A stretch of DNA of 64,000 nt from Dipteris shenzhenensis (taxonomy: Eukaryota; Polypodiophyta; Polypodiopsida; Gleicheniales). A program made the translations under genes and the position numbers. The first letter of the stretch is position 1. Each line of letters opens with the position of its first letter. Of this stretch, positions 11,158 through 21,036 are shown in pieces. The notes below the pieces were generated by a model. That model was not told the DNA's origin. It was given only the letters and a program-made list of their open reading frames with translations, and did no database searches. The DNA lies in NCBI GenBank assembly GCA_047967505.1, contig CM106538.1, one strand, 5' to 3'.

Positions 11158-11453
11158 ATGAAGGGTGTTCGTAGTATTCCATTCATCACAACTGCAGGAA
11201 ACGAGGAGCTGATTTCCGGTGTCTTATATGTACCAAATTTGTGCAAAAACCTTTTGTCTGTCCATCAGATGGACACGCACAATATGCCGGTCTTATTCGA
11301 CAACGGCAAAGTCAATGTCACATCCACGGCAAATGGAAAGGTGGTGGCTCAAGGAGTCAAGGAGCATGGGCTATATCGGCTCAACGCTCTGTTGATGCAC
11401 GGGAACCATGGTAGGTCCAAATTATGGCATGAGCGGTTCGGTCATGTCAATTA
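11158..11453 (+). pseudogene. Copia protease end and GAG-pre-integrase fragment, plus strand
   Basis: Plus-strand reading VLYVPNLCKNLLSVHQM and KLWHERFGHVNYG is the segment that follows the protease active site in copia polyproteins (GAG-pre-integrase zinc domain). It continues, after a gap of a few dozen residues, where the neighbouring minus-strand fragment stops. The two pieces therefore look like parts of one copia sequence, one of them inverted. It ends at about 11456, where LINE-B RT resumes. Confidence 0.72.
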
Positions 11454-12216
11454 TGGACCGAGCGAGAGAGAGGAAAGGCCTCGCCTGTGTGTCCACCAAT
11501 AAGCATCTGACTAGAGCTCCCCACATAAAGCACAGAAACTCCTCTAATCCATTTGTTTGAGAAACCCAATCTCCGCATAGTACCGTCCAAGAAAGACCAC
11601 TCCACCTTATTGTAAGCCCTCTCAAATTCCCAGAGAAGGATGGCCAGTGGCTGTGACTCCTCCCTGGACCAATCCATTGCCTCCCAGAACGTGAAGATGT
11701 TGTTTAGGATGCTGTGCTCCTGAACGAACCTAGTCTGTGTGTCGTGGATGATGTCAGTAAGATGAGGCCGTTAACCGCAAATTCAAGACCGTGGCGAGGA
11801 TCTTGTATGCAATATCAAGCAAATTGATCGGTCTCCACTGCCAGATGTCTGACCTATCTCCCCTTTCGGGATCAAACAAATCAACCCTCTGCTGAGAAAG
11901 CGAGCTCGTGTCAAAGATCTCCTCACAAGCTAGGCGGAAAAAGGGGTGGAGATGATCTCCCAAAAGTTTCGAAAGAAGGCCAAATCAAGCCATCCTCACC
12001 AGGACACCTCTGAGTCAGGAGAGCCTTGAGGGCTTCCCAAAGCTCCTCATCCATGAAAGGATCCTCCAGACTGCTGCACAAGTCATGCAAGACTACCGTC
12101 AGAACGTGATCCCAAACGACCTCATGGGCCACAAGACAAGCTGGAGTTATCCTCTCCGTCTGAAAGAGTTGGCTGTAAAAACCTGTGGTTAGGTAATTGA
12201 TAGTTACGATCCACAT

Positions 12217-12846
12217 ATGTTGCCACAGGTCTTAAGCTCCTTAGGAGGCCTTAAAAGTGTGTCCGATTCTGATTGACACTCCAAGCTTAGGCCTTCCAGA
12301 AACCATCCTGATCACACAAATGATAAATAGAGGTATACCTTGCAAGATAAATATGGAGGCAATGGCACCCAAGCCAATTACTTCAAAGAAGTATTGTAAA
12401 CTACACGAGAATCCACATAACTTTAACTAAGAGGCAGGGTGATGCAGTCATTTGACGAGTTTAAAAAATGACCAACGCTATGAGCTTCGGTGGTTCAAAA
12501 GGAGGATGACGAAAAGGAAAGGAAGGCAATCTTAAGAGACATCTACATCAAACTCACAAGAATATAAATGAGGATTACAACAAGTGTGCCCTTCATTCAC
12601 AAGACCATGTCTAAAATACAAATGGGTAAGACTTTTTGAACAAAATTTCAGGTGGGATAATGATACCATCCACATGTCAACTACTCCAAATATCTTCAAA
12701 AACTTATATGAAGACCTCTTCATGTTGGTGCATTTGATTGCATGAACTTGATCTCACAACTCGGATGTTATATACGCTTTAAAGACGATCCCAAAAAACA
12801 ACAGTTTTTTTCATGAAAGAACCTACATCCAAAGGAGATAGCATAC
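12217..12846. other. No gene seen (probable intron)
   Basis: AT-rich, non-repetitive sequence between the LINE-B remnant and the small coiled-coil exon. Only short chance frames. Confidence 0.4.
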
Positions 12847-12933
12847 CAACTTAAGTCTCTGCTGCAGTTCAAACTTTTCACTTTCGGATTTCAAAACCCG
12901 CTCCTTCACCTCAAGTATATAATCTATACCTTC
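12847..12933 (-). CDS. Host exon: coiled-coil protein, small internal exon
   Basis: 29 codons, phase 0 at both ends, with acceptor tttttgacttgtag and donor TTG/GTATGC on the minus strand. The product starts EGIDYILEVKERVLKSESEK and ends QQRLKL, a charged amphipathic helix. Its phase and composition fit directly before the exon at 7301-7594 and after the exon at 13378-13660. The 5.2-kb gap to the next exon is filled by LINE-B and copia remnants, consistent with TE growth inside an intron. Confidence 0.6.
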
Positions 12934-13377
12934 CTACAAGTCAAAAAGACACTCCTATATGAAATTTTTATATGATACTAGTTTGTCATGTTGCCACAAT
13001 GTTACTGTGGAAAAGCACTCATTAAGAAGAAAGAACTCAAATATCCATAATAAAATATTCCTAGCCCACACATATTTTTGTAATTTTTGCAATTTGGACC
13101 CTATAAAACGAGTATTAAAAATATATATTTAAAATCCTTAGGTCCTCCCATGCTATCGCATTCACTTGCAATTTTTTTCTGATTTCTCATGATGCTTTTT
13201 CACCTCCTAACACCATTCACCCCTCTGTCTTCCAGCCCTTCTGTTTCTTTTTCAATTAACCCATTACTACAAATTGATTATTTAGTAGGAAATGTTTTCA
13301 AGCATTCATGCACACTTGTTTTCAAACAGTATGACACAAAAACGGCTGCCATAAACAGGCTTTAAAATTCAAACCAC
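12934..13377. other. Probable short intron
   Basis: About 440 bp of AT-rich sequence between two candidate minus-strand exons, starting with a GTGGTT donor after CAG at 13378 and ending with the ttgacttgtag acceptor. No other coding signal. Confidence 0.45.
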
Positions 13378-13660
13378 CTGTGCTACTGTTGTGGAATCTA
13401 AGTATTCTTCTTGCTTTAGCTTTCTTGGTCCTTTCGTCTCCTTTGTGTATTTGCTGCCTTCCCTTCGTTTCTCCTTTCCTTTTTCAAGGAGTCGTTCCTT
13501 GGCATTCAGCTCTAAAATCCCTTCGTTGATAGTTTCTGCACCAAGTTCATAGCCTTTTCTCTCGAATGTTTGGACTTCTTCTATAAAATTTGAGCACTCT
13601 TCTTCAATGTCTATATTTTGTTGACTTGAAACCTTTGTTTCACAAGAATGCATGTAAGTG
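13378..13660 (-). CDS. Host exon: coiled-coil protein, acidic/basic region
   Basis: Minus-strand open frame with CETKVSSQQNIDIEEECSNF near its start and, later, a Lys/Arg-rich part (LLEKGKEKRREGSKYTKETK). It ends STTVAQ before CAG/GTGGTT, a weak but usable donor. The 5' border is uncertain: cattctttag at 13661-13670 would give 283 nt starting with the third base of a codon, but the frame is open further upstream. The C-terminal phase is 0, matching the next exon at 12847-12933. Function not recognised. The mix of acidic, Lys-rich and helix-prone segments suits a nuclear or cytoskeletal scaffold, which is only a guess. Confidence 0.52.
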
Positions 13661-14280
13661 CTAAAGAATGCAGGACTTCCCATGAAATCCATAGAAAAAG
13701 GGCTTTGACAAGCTTGAAGTGCAAATGCCAACAAAAGCAGAAATCCAAAGGATCAAATAATTTGAAGGTGTCAGAAATGGAGGGTACATTCAAATCTTTA
13801 TAAAATGATCAGAGAATACATTGAAGATTAGACGATTGCATACTGTGTTTTTAGAAAGTGCCTTACGATTTGATGAGCGAGAAATGGGACATTAAATCAC
13901 TCAATAATACCTACTTACATTGAAATATAGCTCTTACATGCTGCAAAAACAAATTGCTTTCCTACATAGACTAGATGATAGGCAAGTGATGGCAATTTCA
14001 ACTATGGCATCCTTCTCATATTTCACTCCAATAAGGATATAAATCTAGGATAAACAAGACGATATTTAAATAGCTGGATCACGGGACACCATTTGTGAGG
14101 CATGAATACCCATGTTTGCATTTCTGTGTATCTGAAGCTGCCCAATTTGTCACAAAATTCAATCTTAGTGAATGAAGATTGTATACTTGAATTGAATTGA
14201 AGAGTACTGTTATAAAATTTATCCTTTCTCTCTAAATAGGTCAAGAGGTGTCTTCAACACAAGTCCCATGAATTACAGTT
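13661..14280. other. No gene seen (probable intron)
   Basis: Non-repetitive, AT-rich sequence upstream of the candidate exon and before the LINE-A tail. A 73-codon minus frame at 14023-14244 has no domain and no splice support. Confidence 0.4.
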
Positions 14281-14750
14281 TTTTTTTTCATGAAAAGACT
14301 TCTATTAAGTATGAAAGAAACCCACACGAGTGAGCTTGAAGTGGAAATACATCATGCTAGGCATGAGGAGAACAAAACAGCTCAAAATGAGCTGAAAAGA
14401 AACCAAGGCTGAGGCTGAAAATTCCACCTCAATCCTACTGTAGTCTCTGAGAAAAAACGGAAACCCCTCCATTCCCTAAGGAATATATCCCTCTTGGTAA
14501 AGGCTGCCTGAGTGGACCCTTGCATGCTCATCCAACTGGCCATAAGTGTGTGAACTGTATCAGCCCATATACTGGCCAGGGTGTGCGAAGGGTGTATTTG
14601 TGATCCGTCTAAGGGCTCTGTGCATCTAGCCCTCCAAATCTGCCAAGCAGTAATACTGGCAAGAATCTCCCAAGCGGTATCCACATCAGCCTGTACTGGT
14701 CTGTAGCAAGAGATAGGGACATCCTCTAGTGAGCAAGGCTCGACCAGGTG
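14281..14750 (-). pseudogene. LINE-A copy 1, 3' end (minus strand)
   Basis: The plus strand starts with a T run at 14281, i.e. the poly(A) tail of a minus-strand LINE, then the conserved 3' UTR pattern with ttctattaagta. The coding part (14382-14750) reads ITAWQIWRARCTEPLDGSQ, HTLASIWADTVHTLMASW and GLRWNFQPQPW, and ends in a stop. The same tail occurs on the plus strand at 42.8-43.1 kb. The frame stays open into the LTR border; beyond the chromovirus it resumes at 19405, so this element was the target of that insertion. Confidence 0.85.
14746..14750 (+). repeat. Target-site duplication of chromovirus, left copy (AGGTG)
   Basis: AGGTG directly precedes the 5' LTR; the same five bases follow the 3' LTR at 19400-19404. 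Five base pairs is the usual duplication for gypsy integrases. Confidence 0.85.
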
Positions 14751-15190
14751 TGTTACGCTCAAGTTGAGGCAACATGACCTCGGAAGGGTCAGTCGACATT
14801 TTCCTTTAAAGGATCAATGTTTGTATTATATTTATTTGGGCTTCACGTAAATGATCAAAAAAGGAATCAAGGTCAAGGTCCTTGGTGAGGGTGACATGGC
14901 ACAAGACTAGGTGGATCTAAGGCTAAGGGGTCTAAATGCATGAAATGTGCCAAGGGGCAAATGATTCAATGATATCCCAAGAGAGGGGTAAATGATGCAT
15001 TGAGGAGATGCCCTCAAATATAGACATGTGGCATACTAGATCCATCTAGGGAATTTTGGGGCTTGGTGGAATTTGCAAGTTGACTATTCTAGAGTTTTGC
15101 TACCACCGAGGTTGGCTGGGTGGAAAGTGAGTGTGCCTATACCCATGATTTACAGAGAAAGTTAGGCCTTAACAGATTATATACGTAAGA
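14751..15190 (+). repeat. Chromovirus 5' LTR
   Basis: Starts TGTTACGC and ends ATACGTAAGA. A perfect terminal inverted repeat would need CGTAACA, so the end is non-canonical (GA instead of CA). The same end is present in the 3' LTR. It is 440 bp long, 17 bp shorter than the 3' LTR because of one indel at about 15080. Confidence 0.9.
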
Positions 15191-15275
15191 TTTTTATTTT
15201 TATTTTGGGAAAAGGAGACTTCTATTAAGTAAGAAAGAAACTCGCTAGAGCAAGCTCTGTGCGGAAATACAACAT
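15191..15275 (-). repeat. LINE-A tail fragment abutting the 5' LTR
   Basis: Immediately after the LTR comes a T-rich run, then gacttctattaagtaagaaa and ggaaatacaacatgctaag, matching the LINE-A 3' end at 14281-14370. It replaces the chromovirus primer-binding site and most of gag. Either a truncated LINE inserted and a deletion followed, or the segment was captured during repair. Confidence 0.7.
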
Positions 15276-15286
15276 GCTAAGAAGGC

Positions 15287-18200
15287 TTGTGTTTTGGATG
15301 CCTTCAGCCTCATCAGTGGAAAGATTGTCCAAGAAATAAGGATCGTCGGATAGCTGAGATGGTGATCTCAGAATGCGACGTGGAAATGGAGGGAAGTCCT
15401 AGAGCAGAACAGATGCAGATTCAGCTAGCGGGATCTTCTCAAAGTTCAGTACCTATTTTGTTATGTATGTCTGTTGCTAAGCTAGTAACTAGTGCATCTG
15501 ATAATGTCCTATCAAAGCCCGCAGCAACAGGGTATACAGCCTTCAATGATACGGAGTTAATTAAGATGAAAAGGCAAGTAGCCAATCATGATGTCATTGT
15601 GTTGTTTGACTCAGCGTCAACGCGCAATGTAATTAACTCCAAGCTTGTAAAGAGGCTAAAATTAAAGACTAGCCCATCTGACTATGCATATACAATCAGA
15701 ATGGCAGACGGAAGTTCAATTGAAGTATGGGACCAAAGGATTACCCAGTTGGAACCTCGAATTCATGACTATGCTGAGAAGCTTGATTTTGAAATGACAA
15801 AGCTTGCTCATGTAGACATAGCCCTGGGTAAGGCTTGGCATTCTAGGAAGAATCTAGCCATAGATTGGAAAAAGCACATTTATCAATTCAAGATGAATGA
15901 TGTGATATATGTCTTACGTGGTGAAAAAGATATACCTCAAGGACTATTGGTTTCCGTAATGGAAGTTCGAAAAGCTCAAGAAGAGTTTCTGTTTCTTTGT
16001 ACAGCATCAGTAGAGCCGATTGATGGTCCTTTGACTAGCACTGATGTTACCCAAAATGGAGAGATGGCCAAGTTGGCTGATCAAATAGCAGAGGAGTTCT
16101 CTGATTGTTTTAGGGATGGGTTACCTTATGGGTTGTCTCCAGAGTGGAATGTTCAGCATAAGATTGAACTAATCCCGGGGACAGGACCTGTAAATAGACC
16201 TCCCTATAGGTTAAGTTTTACCGAAGAAGCGGAGGTACGAAGACAACTGGAAGAATACCTCAAGCTAGGGCAGATTCAACCCAATTTCTCACCTTTTGCT
16301 TCGCCAGTGATATTTTAAAAAAAAGAAAGATGATACTTTTTGCCTCTGTATAGATTACAGAGCATTGAATAATATCACTATTAAGCACAGGTATCCGATG
16401 GCTCGGATCGATGATTTGCTAGATGCATTACATGGAGCCGTAATTTTCAGTAAGATAGATCTTAAGTGTGGCTACCATCAAATCCGTATTAGAGCCGAGG
16501 ATGTGCATAAAACCGCTTTTAGAAGCAGATTTGGACATTATGAGTTTTTGGTAATGCCGTTTGGACTTACCAATGCTCCAGCTACATTCGTCATGCTTAT
16601 GAATGATTTACTACGTCCGTATATCGGGAAGTTTGTAGTACATTTTATTGACGATGTTCTTGTGTTCAGCAAAAGTATTGTTGAGCATCACGAACACTTA
16701 AGAATAGTGTTCAATATTTTGAGAAAAGCCAGTCTCTATGTAAATAAAAAGAAAACTGTACTGTGTATGCTAAGACTTGAATACTTAGGATTCATTATTA
16801 CTCCTGAGGGGGTGAAATGGATCCAAAAAAAGTGGTTGCGATACTGACTTGGCCTATCCCTCAGAGTTTGACCGCTTTGCGATCATTCTTGGGATTTGTC
16901 CAATTTTATCGAAGGCATATCAAAGGATATTCCGAAATAGTATCGCCATTGACTGATCTGACCTCAGATAAAGTACCTTTTATATGGGGACATAATCAAC
17001 AAGAGAGTTTTAACACCATAAAATAAGCTGTAGTCTCAGGACCGGTGTTAAAAATTGTTGATCCCCAAAAACCGTTTTTCCTTGAAACCGATGCAAGTGG
17101 CATTGTGGTAGGAGTAGTTCTCCTCCAAGAGGGAAGACCAGTAGCCTTTGAAAGCAAGAAGCTTTCTCCCTCTCAATGAAATTGGTTAACTCATGAATTA
17201 GAGTTGTATGCTATTGTCCATGCTCTGAAAACATGGAGACATTATTTGTATGGATCAGAGTTTTATGTTGATGTTGAGCATGATACTCTGAAACATTTTT
17301 GTAAACAACTTGACTTGAGAGACCGCCAAGCTAGGTGGACAAAACTCATGCAGGAGTTTAACTTGACGATTCGGTACCGAAGAGGGAAGGATAATAAAGT
17401 TGCAGATGCGGTCACGCATTATGCATAATATGAGTTTCACGGTATTAGAGAGTACTCTAATGACCGAGATTAGAGAAACTCAAAAGGTGGACGAGTTCAT
17501 GGACGAGTTCGTCCAGAGCCTTTGGCCTAAGGCTCACGTATTCAAACCCGAGAAAAAGGATGACTTGGCATCTAGAAAAGGCCAAACTTATGCAAGATAT
17601 ACCATAAGAGATGGTATGCTAAAAAGAAATGGCAAGGTGGTACTACCTAATCAGAATGATCTCAGGTAGAGAGTCATTCAATAATGCCATGATAGCCCAT
17701 GTGCGGGACATCCAGGAGCCGAGAAAACATATGATCTCGTGAAGCGAGATTTCTTTTGGCAAAAAATAAAAAAACATATTCATGAATATGTGACATGTTG
17801 TTTTTCGTGTCAAGTAAGTAAGACAGAGCGGGTGAAGCCACCCGGACTTTTATAACCTTTGGAAATACCACCAGGTAGGTGGGAGAGCATTTCCATGGAC
17901 TTTATTGTAGGTCTGCCTATGACACAAGGTGGATATGATTCTATCCTTGTGGTAGTTGATCGTCTTACCAAGATGGTTCACTTCATTCCAACTAGAGAGT
18001 TTGTTAGTACCCCGCAAGTGGCGGATTTATTTACTAAACATATATTTCGTTTGCATGGATTACCCAAATCCATAGTGTTAGACAGGGATGTCAAATTTAC
18101 CAGTCATTTTTGGACTGTAGTGTTTGAGACACTAAGGACTGAGTTGGGAATGAGTAGTGGGGATCATCCAGAAATGGATGGTCAGACGGAAAGAATCAAC

Positions 18201-18942
18201 CAAATTTTAGAGTATATGTGTCATTGAGGCAACATACATGGGACAAGTGGTTGCCACTGTTAGAATTTGCCTACAATGATAGAAAACATTCCTCTACAAG
18301 GTTCAGTCCGTTTGAGCTGAACTATGGTTATAGACCAGTGAATCCAACTACAGTTGGAGTACCCTAGAAAGTGCCTAGTGCCGCGATCTTTGTGGTTCAC
18401 ATGCGGGAGATGCTAGCACTTACGAGAGCTAACATCCGCCAAGCTATGGATAGAGGTAAGGCATATGCCGATGAAAACAGATCCGTTAGAGAATTTAAGG
18501 AAGGAGAAAAAGTTTTTCTCAGAGTTCCTTCGCAGTCTTAGTCTTTGACTGCAGGAGAGTATGCTAAGTTATCACCCCGATATTGTGGGCCGTGGTTAAT
18601 TCTAAATAGAATAGGCAAGGTGGCCTATAAATTAGAATTACCACAAGGTTATAAGGTGCACCCAGTGTTTCATGTTTCTTGTTTAAAGAAGTTTTTGCAT
18701 ATAGGCGACTCACTAATCGAGGGTGTTGTTTTGTTTCAGGAGATAGAGGATAATGCAGGATGCAAACCAACAAGAATCCTGGACCGAGGAACAATGCAAG
18801 TATGCAATTGGAAGATACCCACGGTGTTGGTTGCATGGCATGGTTTATCTCTATCAGAAGCTACCTGGGAATCTGTATATCAGTTACGAAGAGTGTTCCT
18901 AGACTTTATCATCGAGGACGCTAATGCCTGCAGAGGGAGGAA
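15287..18942 (+). pseudogene. Chromovirus gag-pol remnant (PR, RT, RH, INT, chromodomain)
   Basis: A zinc knuckle of form C-x2-C-x3-H-x4-C (CFGCLQPHQWKDC) is followed by the protease core VLFDSAST (family DTGAS or DSGAS, altered here). RT then reads PYRLSFTEEAEVRRQL, a frameshift in an A run at 16316-16324, YRALNNITIKHRYPMARIDD, KIDLKCGYHQIRI, MPFGLTNAPATF and the catalytic FIDD at about 16650. Another frameshift lies near 16810. RNase H shows LETDASGIVVG and HELELYAIVHALK with internal stops at 17025 and 17179. Integrase has the HHCC finger and DDE region (SMDFIVGLPMTQGGYDSIL, LDRDVKFTSHFW, EMDGQTERINQ). The tail ([28 protein letters not shown]) resembles a chromodomain, which in this lineage guides integration to heterochromatin. 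Several stops make it non-functional. Confidence 0.88.
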
Positions 18943-19399
18943 TGTTACGCTCAAGTTGAGGCAACATGACCTCGGAAGGGTCAGTGGACATTTTCCTTTA
19001 AAGGATCAATTTTTGTATTATATTTGTTTGGGCTTCACGTAAATGATCGAAAAAGGAATCAAGGTCAAGGTCCTTGGTGAAGGTGACATGGCACAAGACT
19101 AGGTGGATCTAAGGCTAAGGGGTCTAAATGCATAAAATGTGCCAAGGGGCAAATGATTCAATGATATCCCAAGAGAGGGGTAAATGATGCATTGAGGAGA
19201 TGCCCTCAAATGTAGACATGTGGCATACTAGATCCATCTAGGGAATTTTGGGGCTTGGTGTAATTAGCAAGCTGGAGCCTTCACGTTGTTGACTATTCTA
19301 GAGTTTTGCTACCACCGAGGTTGGCTGGGAGGAAAGTGAGTGTGCCTATGCCTGTGATTTACAGAGAAAGTTAGGCGTTAACGGATTATATACGTAAGA
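18943..19399 (+). repeat. Chromovirus 3' LTR
   Basis: 457 bp, starts TGTTACGC after a polypurine tract and ends CGTAAGA. The pol reading frame extends about 100 nt into it. Followed by the duplication AGGTG at 19400-19404. Confidence 0.9.
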
Positions 19400-19404
19400 A
19401 GGTG

Positions 19405-19561
19405 TCGTCGAATCGAGATGGCCCAAGAAGCATCTTGCCACTCATAGAAGATTTGAGGACCCGACAAAGAGAGCCAAGCCATTGATCCCCAAGTCATGAA
19501 GAAACATGAAGGAGCAAAATTACTGAAGATCCAGGCAGCCCCCATCAATATGACTCTCGCA
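19405..19561 (-). pseudogene. LINE-A copy 1, continuation beyond the chromovirus
   Basis: Minus strand is open and in the same frame as 14382-14750 once the chromovirus and one AGGTG are ignored. It shows ARVILMGAAWIFSNFAP and MAWLSLSGPQIFYEWQDA, typical of the region downstream of RT in plant LINEs. It stops at 19561, where plus-strand LINE-B begins. Confidence 0.75.
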
Positions 19562-19562
19562 T

Positions 19563-20158
19563 GTTTGCAGTCCCATAAGGCTTATGACAGAGTGGAGTGG
19601 TCCTTCCTAGAGGGCACTATGTAAGGGTTGGGTTTCTCAGACAGATGGATCAGAGGAGTCTCTGCGCTTTATGCAGGGAGCTCTAGTCAAATGCTTATCG
19701 GTAGACACACGGGCGAGGCCTTTGCTCTCTCTCACTTGGTCCGCCAGGGCTGTCCCCTAGCTCCCTTTCTTTTCCTTTTTGTGGCAGAGGCATTGGGCTA
19801 CTACCTGAGATCGCAGGTGGCGAGCCTCACAGGGTTGAGGCTCCCAATCAGACAGGAGGAGTTTGCAGTCCCATAAGGCTTACGACAGAGTGGAGTGGTC
19901 CTTCCTAGAGGGCACTATGTAAGGGTTGGGTTTCTTAGACAGATGGATCAGAGGAGTCTCTGCGCTTTATGCCGGGAGCTCTAGTCAGATGCTTATCGGT
20001 AGACACACGGGCGAGGCCTTTGCTCTCTCTCACTTGGTCCGCCAGGGCTGTCCCCTGGCTTCCTGTCTTTTCCTTTTTGTGGCAGAGGCATCGGGCTACT
20101 ACCTGAGATCGCAGGTGGCGAGCCTCACAGGGTTGAGGCTCCCAATCAGACAATAGGA
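19563..20158 (+). repeat. 298-bp direct tandem duplication inside LINE-B RT
   Basis: Copy one is 19563-19860 and copy two 19861-20158, both beginning gtttgcagtcccataagg. They differ at only a handful of positions. The octamer gtttgcag also occurs just beyond the second copy (agtttgcagatgac), which suggests microhomology at the breakpoint. Confidence 0.93.
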
Positions 20159-20523
20159 GGAGTTGCTAGACTCTAAGTTTGCAGATGACACAGCCTTACG
20201 AGGGCACCACTTTGAGGTTGGAGAGAGTCAGGGGAGCCCTAGCCATCTATTGCGAGGCCTTCCGTACACGGATCAATAGGAAAAATTCCATCAGTTTCTT
20301 CATAGGCTCTGAGGAGACCCGGGAGATTGGAGAGTGGGGGAGTGCCTTTGGATTTCGTTGGATACCTCGGGGCCAGATAGCGAGATACCTCGGATGCCAA
20401 GTGGTGATTGATATTATAGCAGAGCAACAGATCGCCCCGGTCCTCGAGACTATTTGACGCAAGCTTCTCTATTGGAGCCTAGCCAAACTCTCCCTAGCGG
20501 GCCGTGCCTTAGTGGCAAACTAG

Positions 20524-20528
20524 GCCCT
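20524..20528 (+). repeat. Target-site duplication of the 16.3-kb gypsy, left copy (GCCCT)
   Basis: GCCCT precedes TGTTACC of the 5' LTR and recurs at 36830-36834 after the 3' LTR. Removing element and one copy restores LINE-B reading across the site. Confidence 0.93.
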
Positions 20529-20652
20529 TGTTACCTTATCACACGACCACCTGTCGACAGGCGTTGACCACATGACGACATCTGTTGACCACATGTTGAC
20601 CATGTGTCAACACAAGTTAGCCACGCGATCACACGGGTTCATCCAGGAGTAC

Positions 20653-20770
20653 TGTCCGAGGCTGTCAACCACAGGTCGACACATGTTAACCACAGGTCGA
20701 CACAGGTCAACCACAGGTCGACACAGGTCAACCACAAGTCGACACATGTCAACCACAGGTCATCAAGAGC
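20653..20770 (+). repeat. U3 minisatellite of the gypsy LTR
   Basis: About five tandem copies of a 20-21-bp unit containing tcaaccacaggtcgacaca, upstream of the TATA region. The 3' LTR has the same array at 35803-35905 with small differences. In the related copy at 53.0-53.3 kb the corresponding place holds a different, about 26-bp unit. Upstream repeats in LTRs often act as enhancers; that is an inference here. Confidence 0.85.
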
Positions 20771-20813
20771 TGCGCACACGGAGAGTGAGCTTAGCACATG
20801 GAGCAGTCAGGAG

Positions 20814-20824
20814 TATTTATATTA
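20814..20824 (+). promoter_or_regulatory. Putative TATA box of the LTR promoter
   Basis: tatttatatta lies downstream of the U3 minisatellite and is conserved in the 3' LTR. The related minus-strand LTR has atataaataacc in the equivalent position at about 53075. Confidence 0.5.
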
Positions 20825-20856
20825 CACAGTGGTTCAGTGATACAGTGGTGCAGTGG

Positions 20857-21036
20857 TGCGGTGAACCAGCTCACCTGCACATGGAGAATTTACACCATCG
20901 GGCTGGCGAGTGAGGGGGTCAGAAAGTCGCCGAAGCCATCAAGAGGTGCGGTGAACCAGCTCACCTGCACATGGAGAATTTATACCATCAGGCTGGCGAG
21001 TCAGGGAGTCAGGAAGTCGCCGAAGCCATCAAGAGA
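20857..21036 (+). repeat. 90-bp tandem duplication in the LTR, downstream of TATA
   Basis: Two copies of a unit starting tgcggtgaaccagctcacc at 20857 and 20947; present in both LTRs, so older than this insertion. It would lie in the 5' end of the transcript. Confidence 0.9.

Larger units (their letters stand above)
9136..12216 (-). mobile_element. LINE-B copy 1, decayed, minus strand, interrupted by copia scraps
   Basis: Minus-strand remnant of a non-LTR element running from about 12216 (pre-RT region with PFMDEELWEALKAL, CPGEDGL) through RT fingers (WQWRPINLLDIAYKILA), RT palm (FERAYNKVEWSFLDGTM, RGVSVLYVGSSSQMLIGG, PLAPFLFLFVAE), the catalytic region as FADE instead of FADD (EFADETALYVEGTT), and the C-terminal region at 9136-9790. 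Frameshifts and stops are frequent. The 3' UTR and poly(A) are missing. Between LSRSV and PLAPFLF the RT is split by about 775 bp containing two copia fragments in opposite orientations. It sits in what is probably an intron of the coiled-coil gene. Confidence 0.8.
14751..19399 (+). mobile_element. Ty3/gypsy chromovirus, degenerate, with both LTRs
   Basis: 4.65-kb element with LTRs at 14751-15190 and 18943-19399, and protease, RT, RNase H, integrase and a chromodomain-like C-terminus between them. Most of gag, the leader and the primer site are gone; a short LINE-A tail sits there instead. It is inserted in LINE-A copy 1. The LTRs differ by about 15 substitutions and one 17-bp indel by eye, so insertion is older than that of the 16.3-kb gypsy element downstream. 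A purine-rich tract (agagggaggaa, 18932-18942) precedes the 3' LTR. Confidence 0.9.
19563..20528 (+). pseudogene. LINE-B copy 2, RT part, left of the gypsy insertion
   Basis: Plus-strand RT palm: SHKAYDRVEWSFLEGTM, WIRGVSALYAGSSSQMLIG, LVRQGCPLAPFLFLFVAEA, SLTGLRLPIRQ, then DSKFADDTA with the catalytic FADD at about 20180. It continues into SLAKLSLAGRALVAN before the LTR of the 16.3-kb element. The first part is tandemly duplicated (298 bp). A TAA after TM, frameshifts and a 5' truncation at 19563 make it inactive. The same reading resumes at 36830. Confidence 0.87.
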
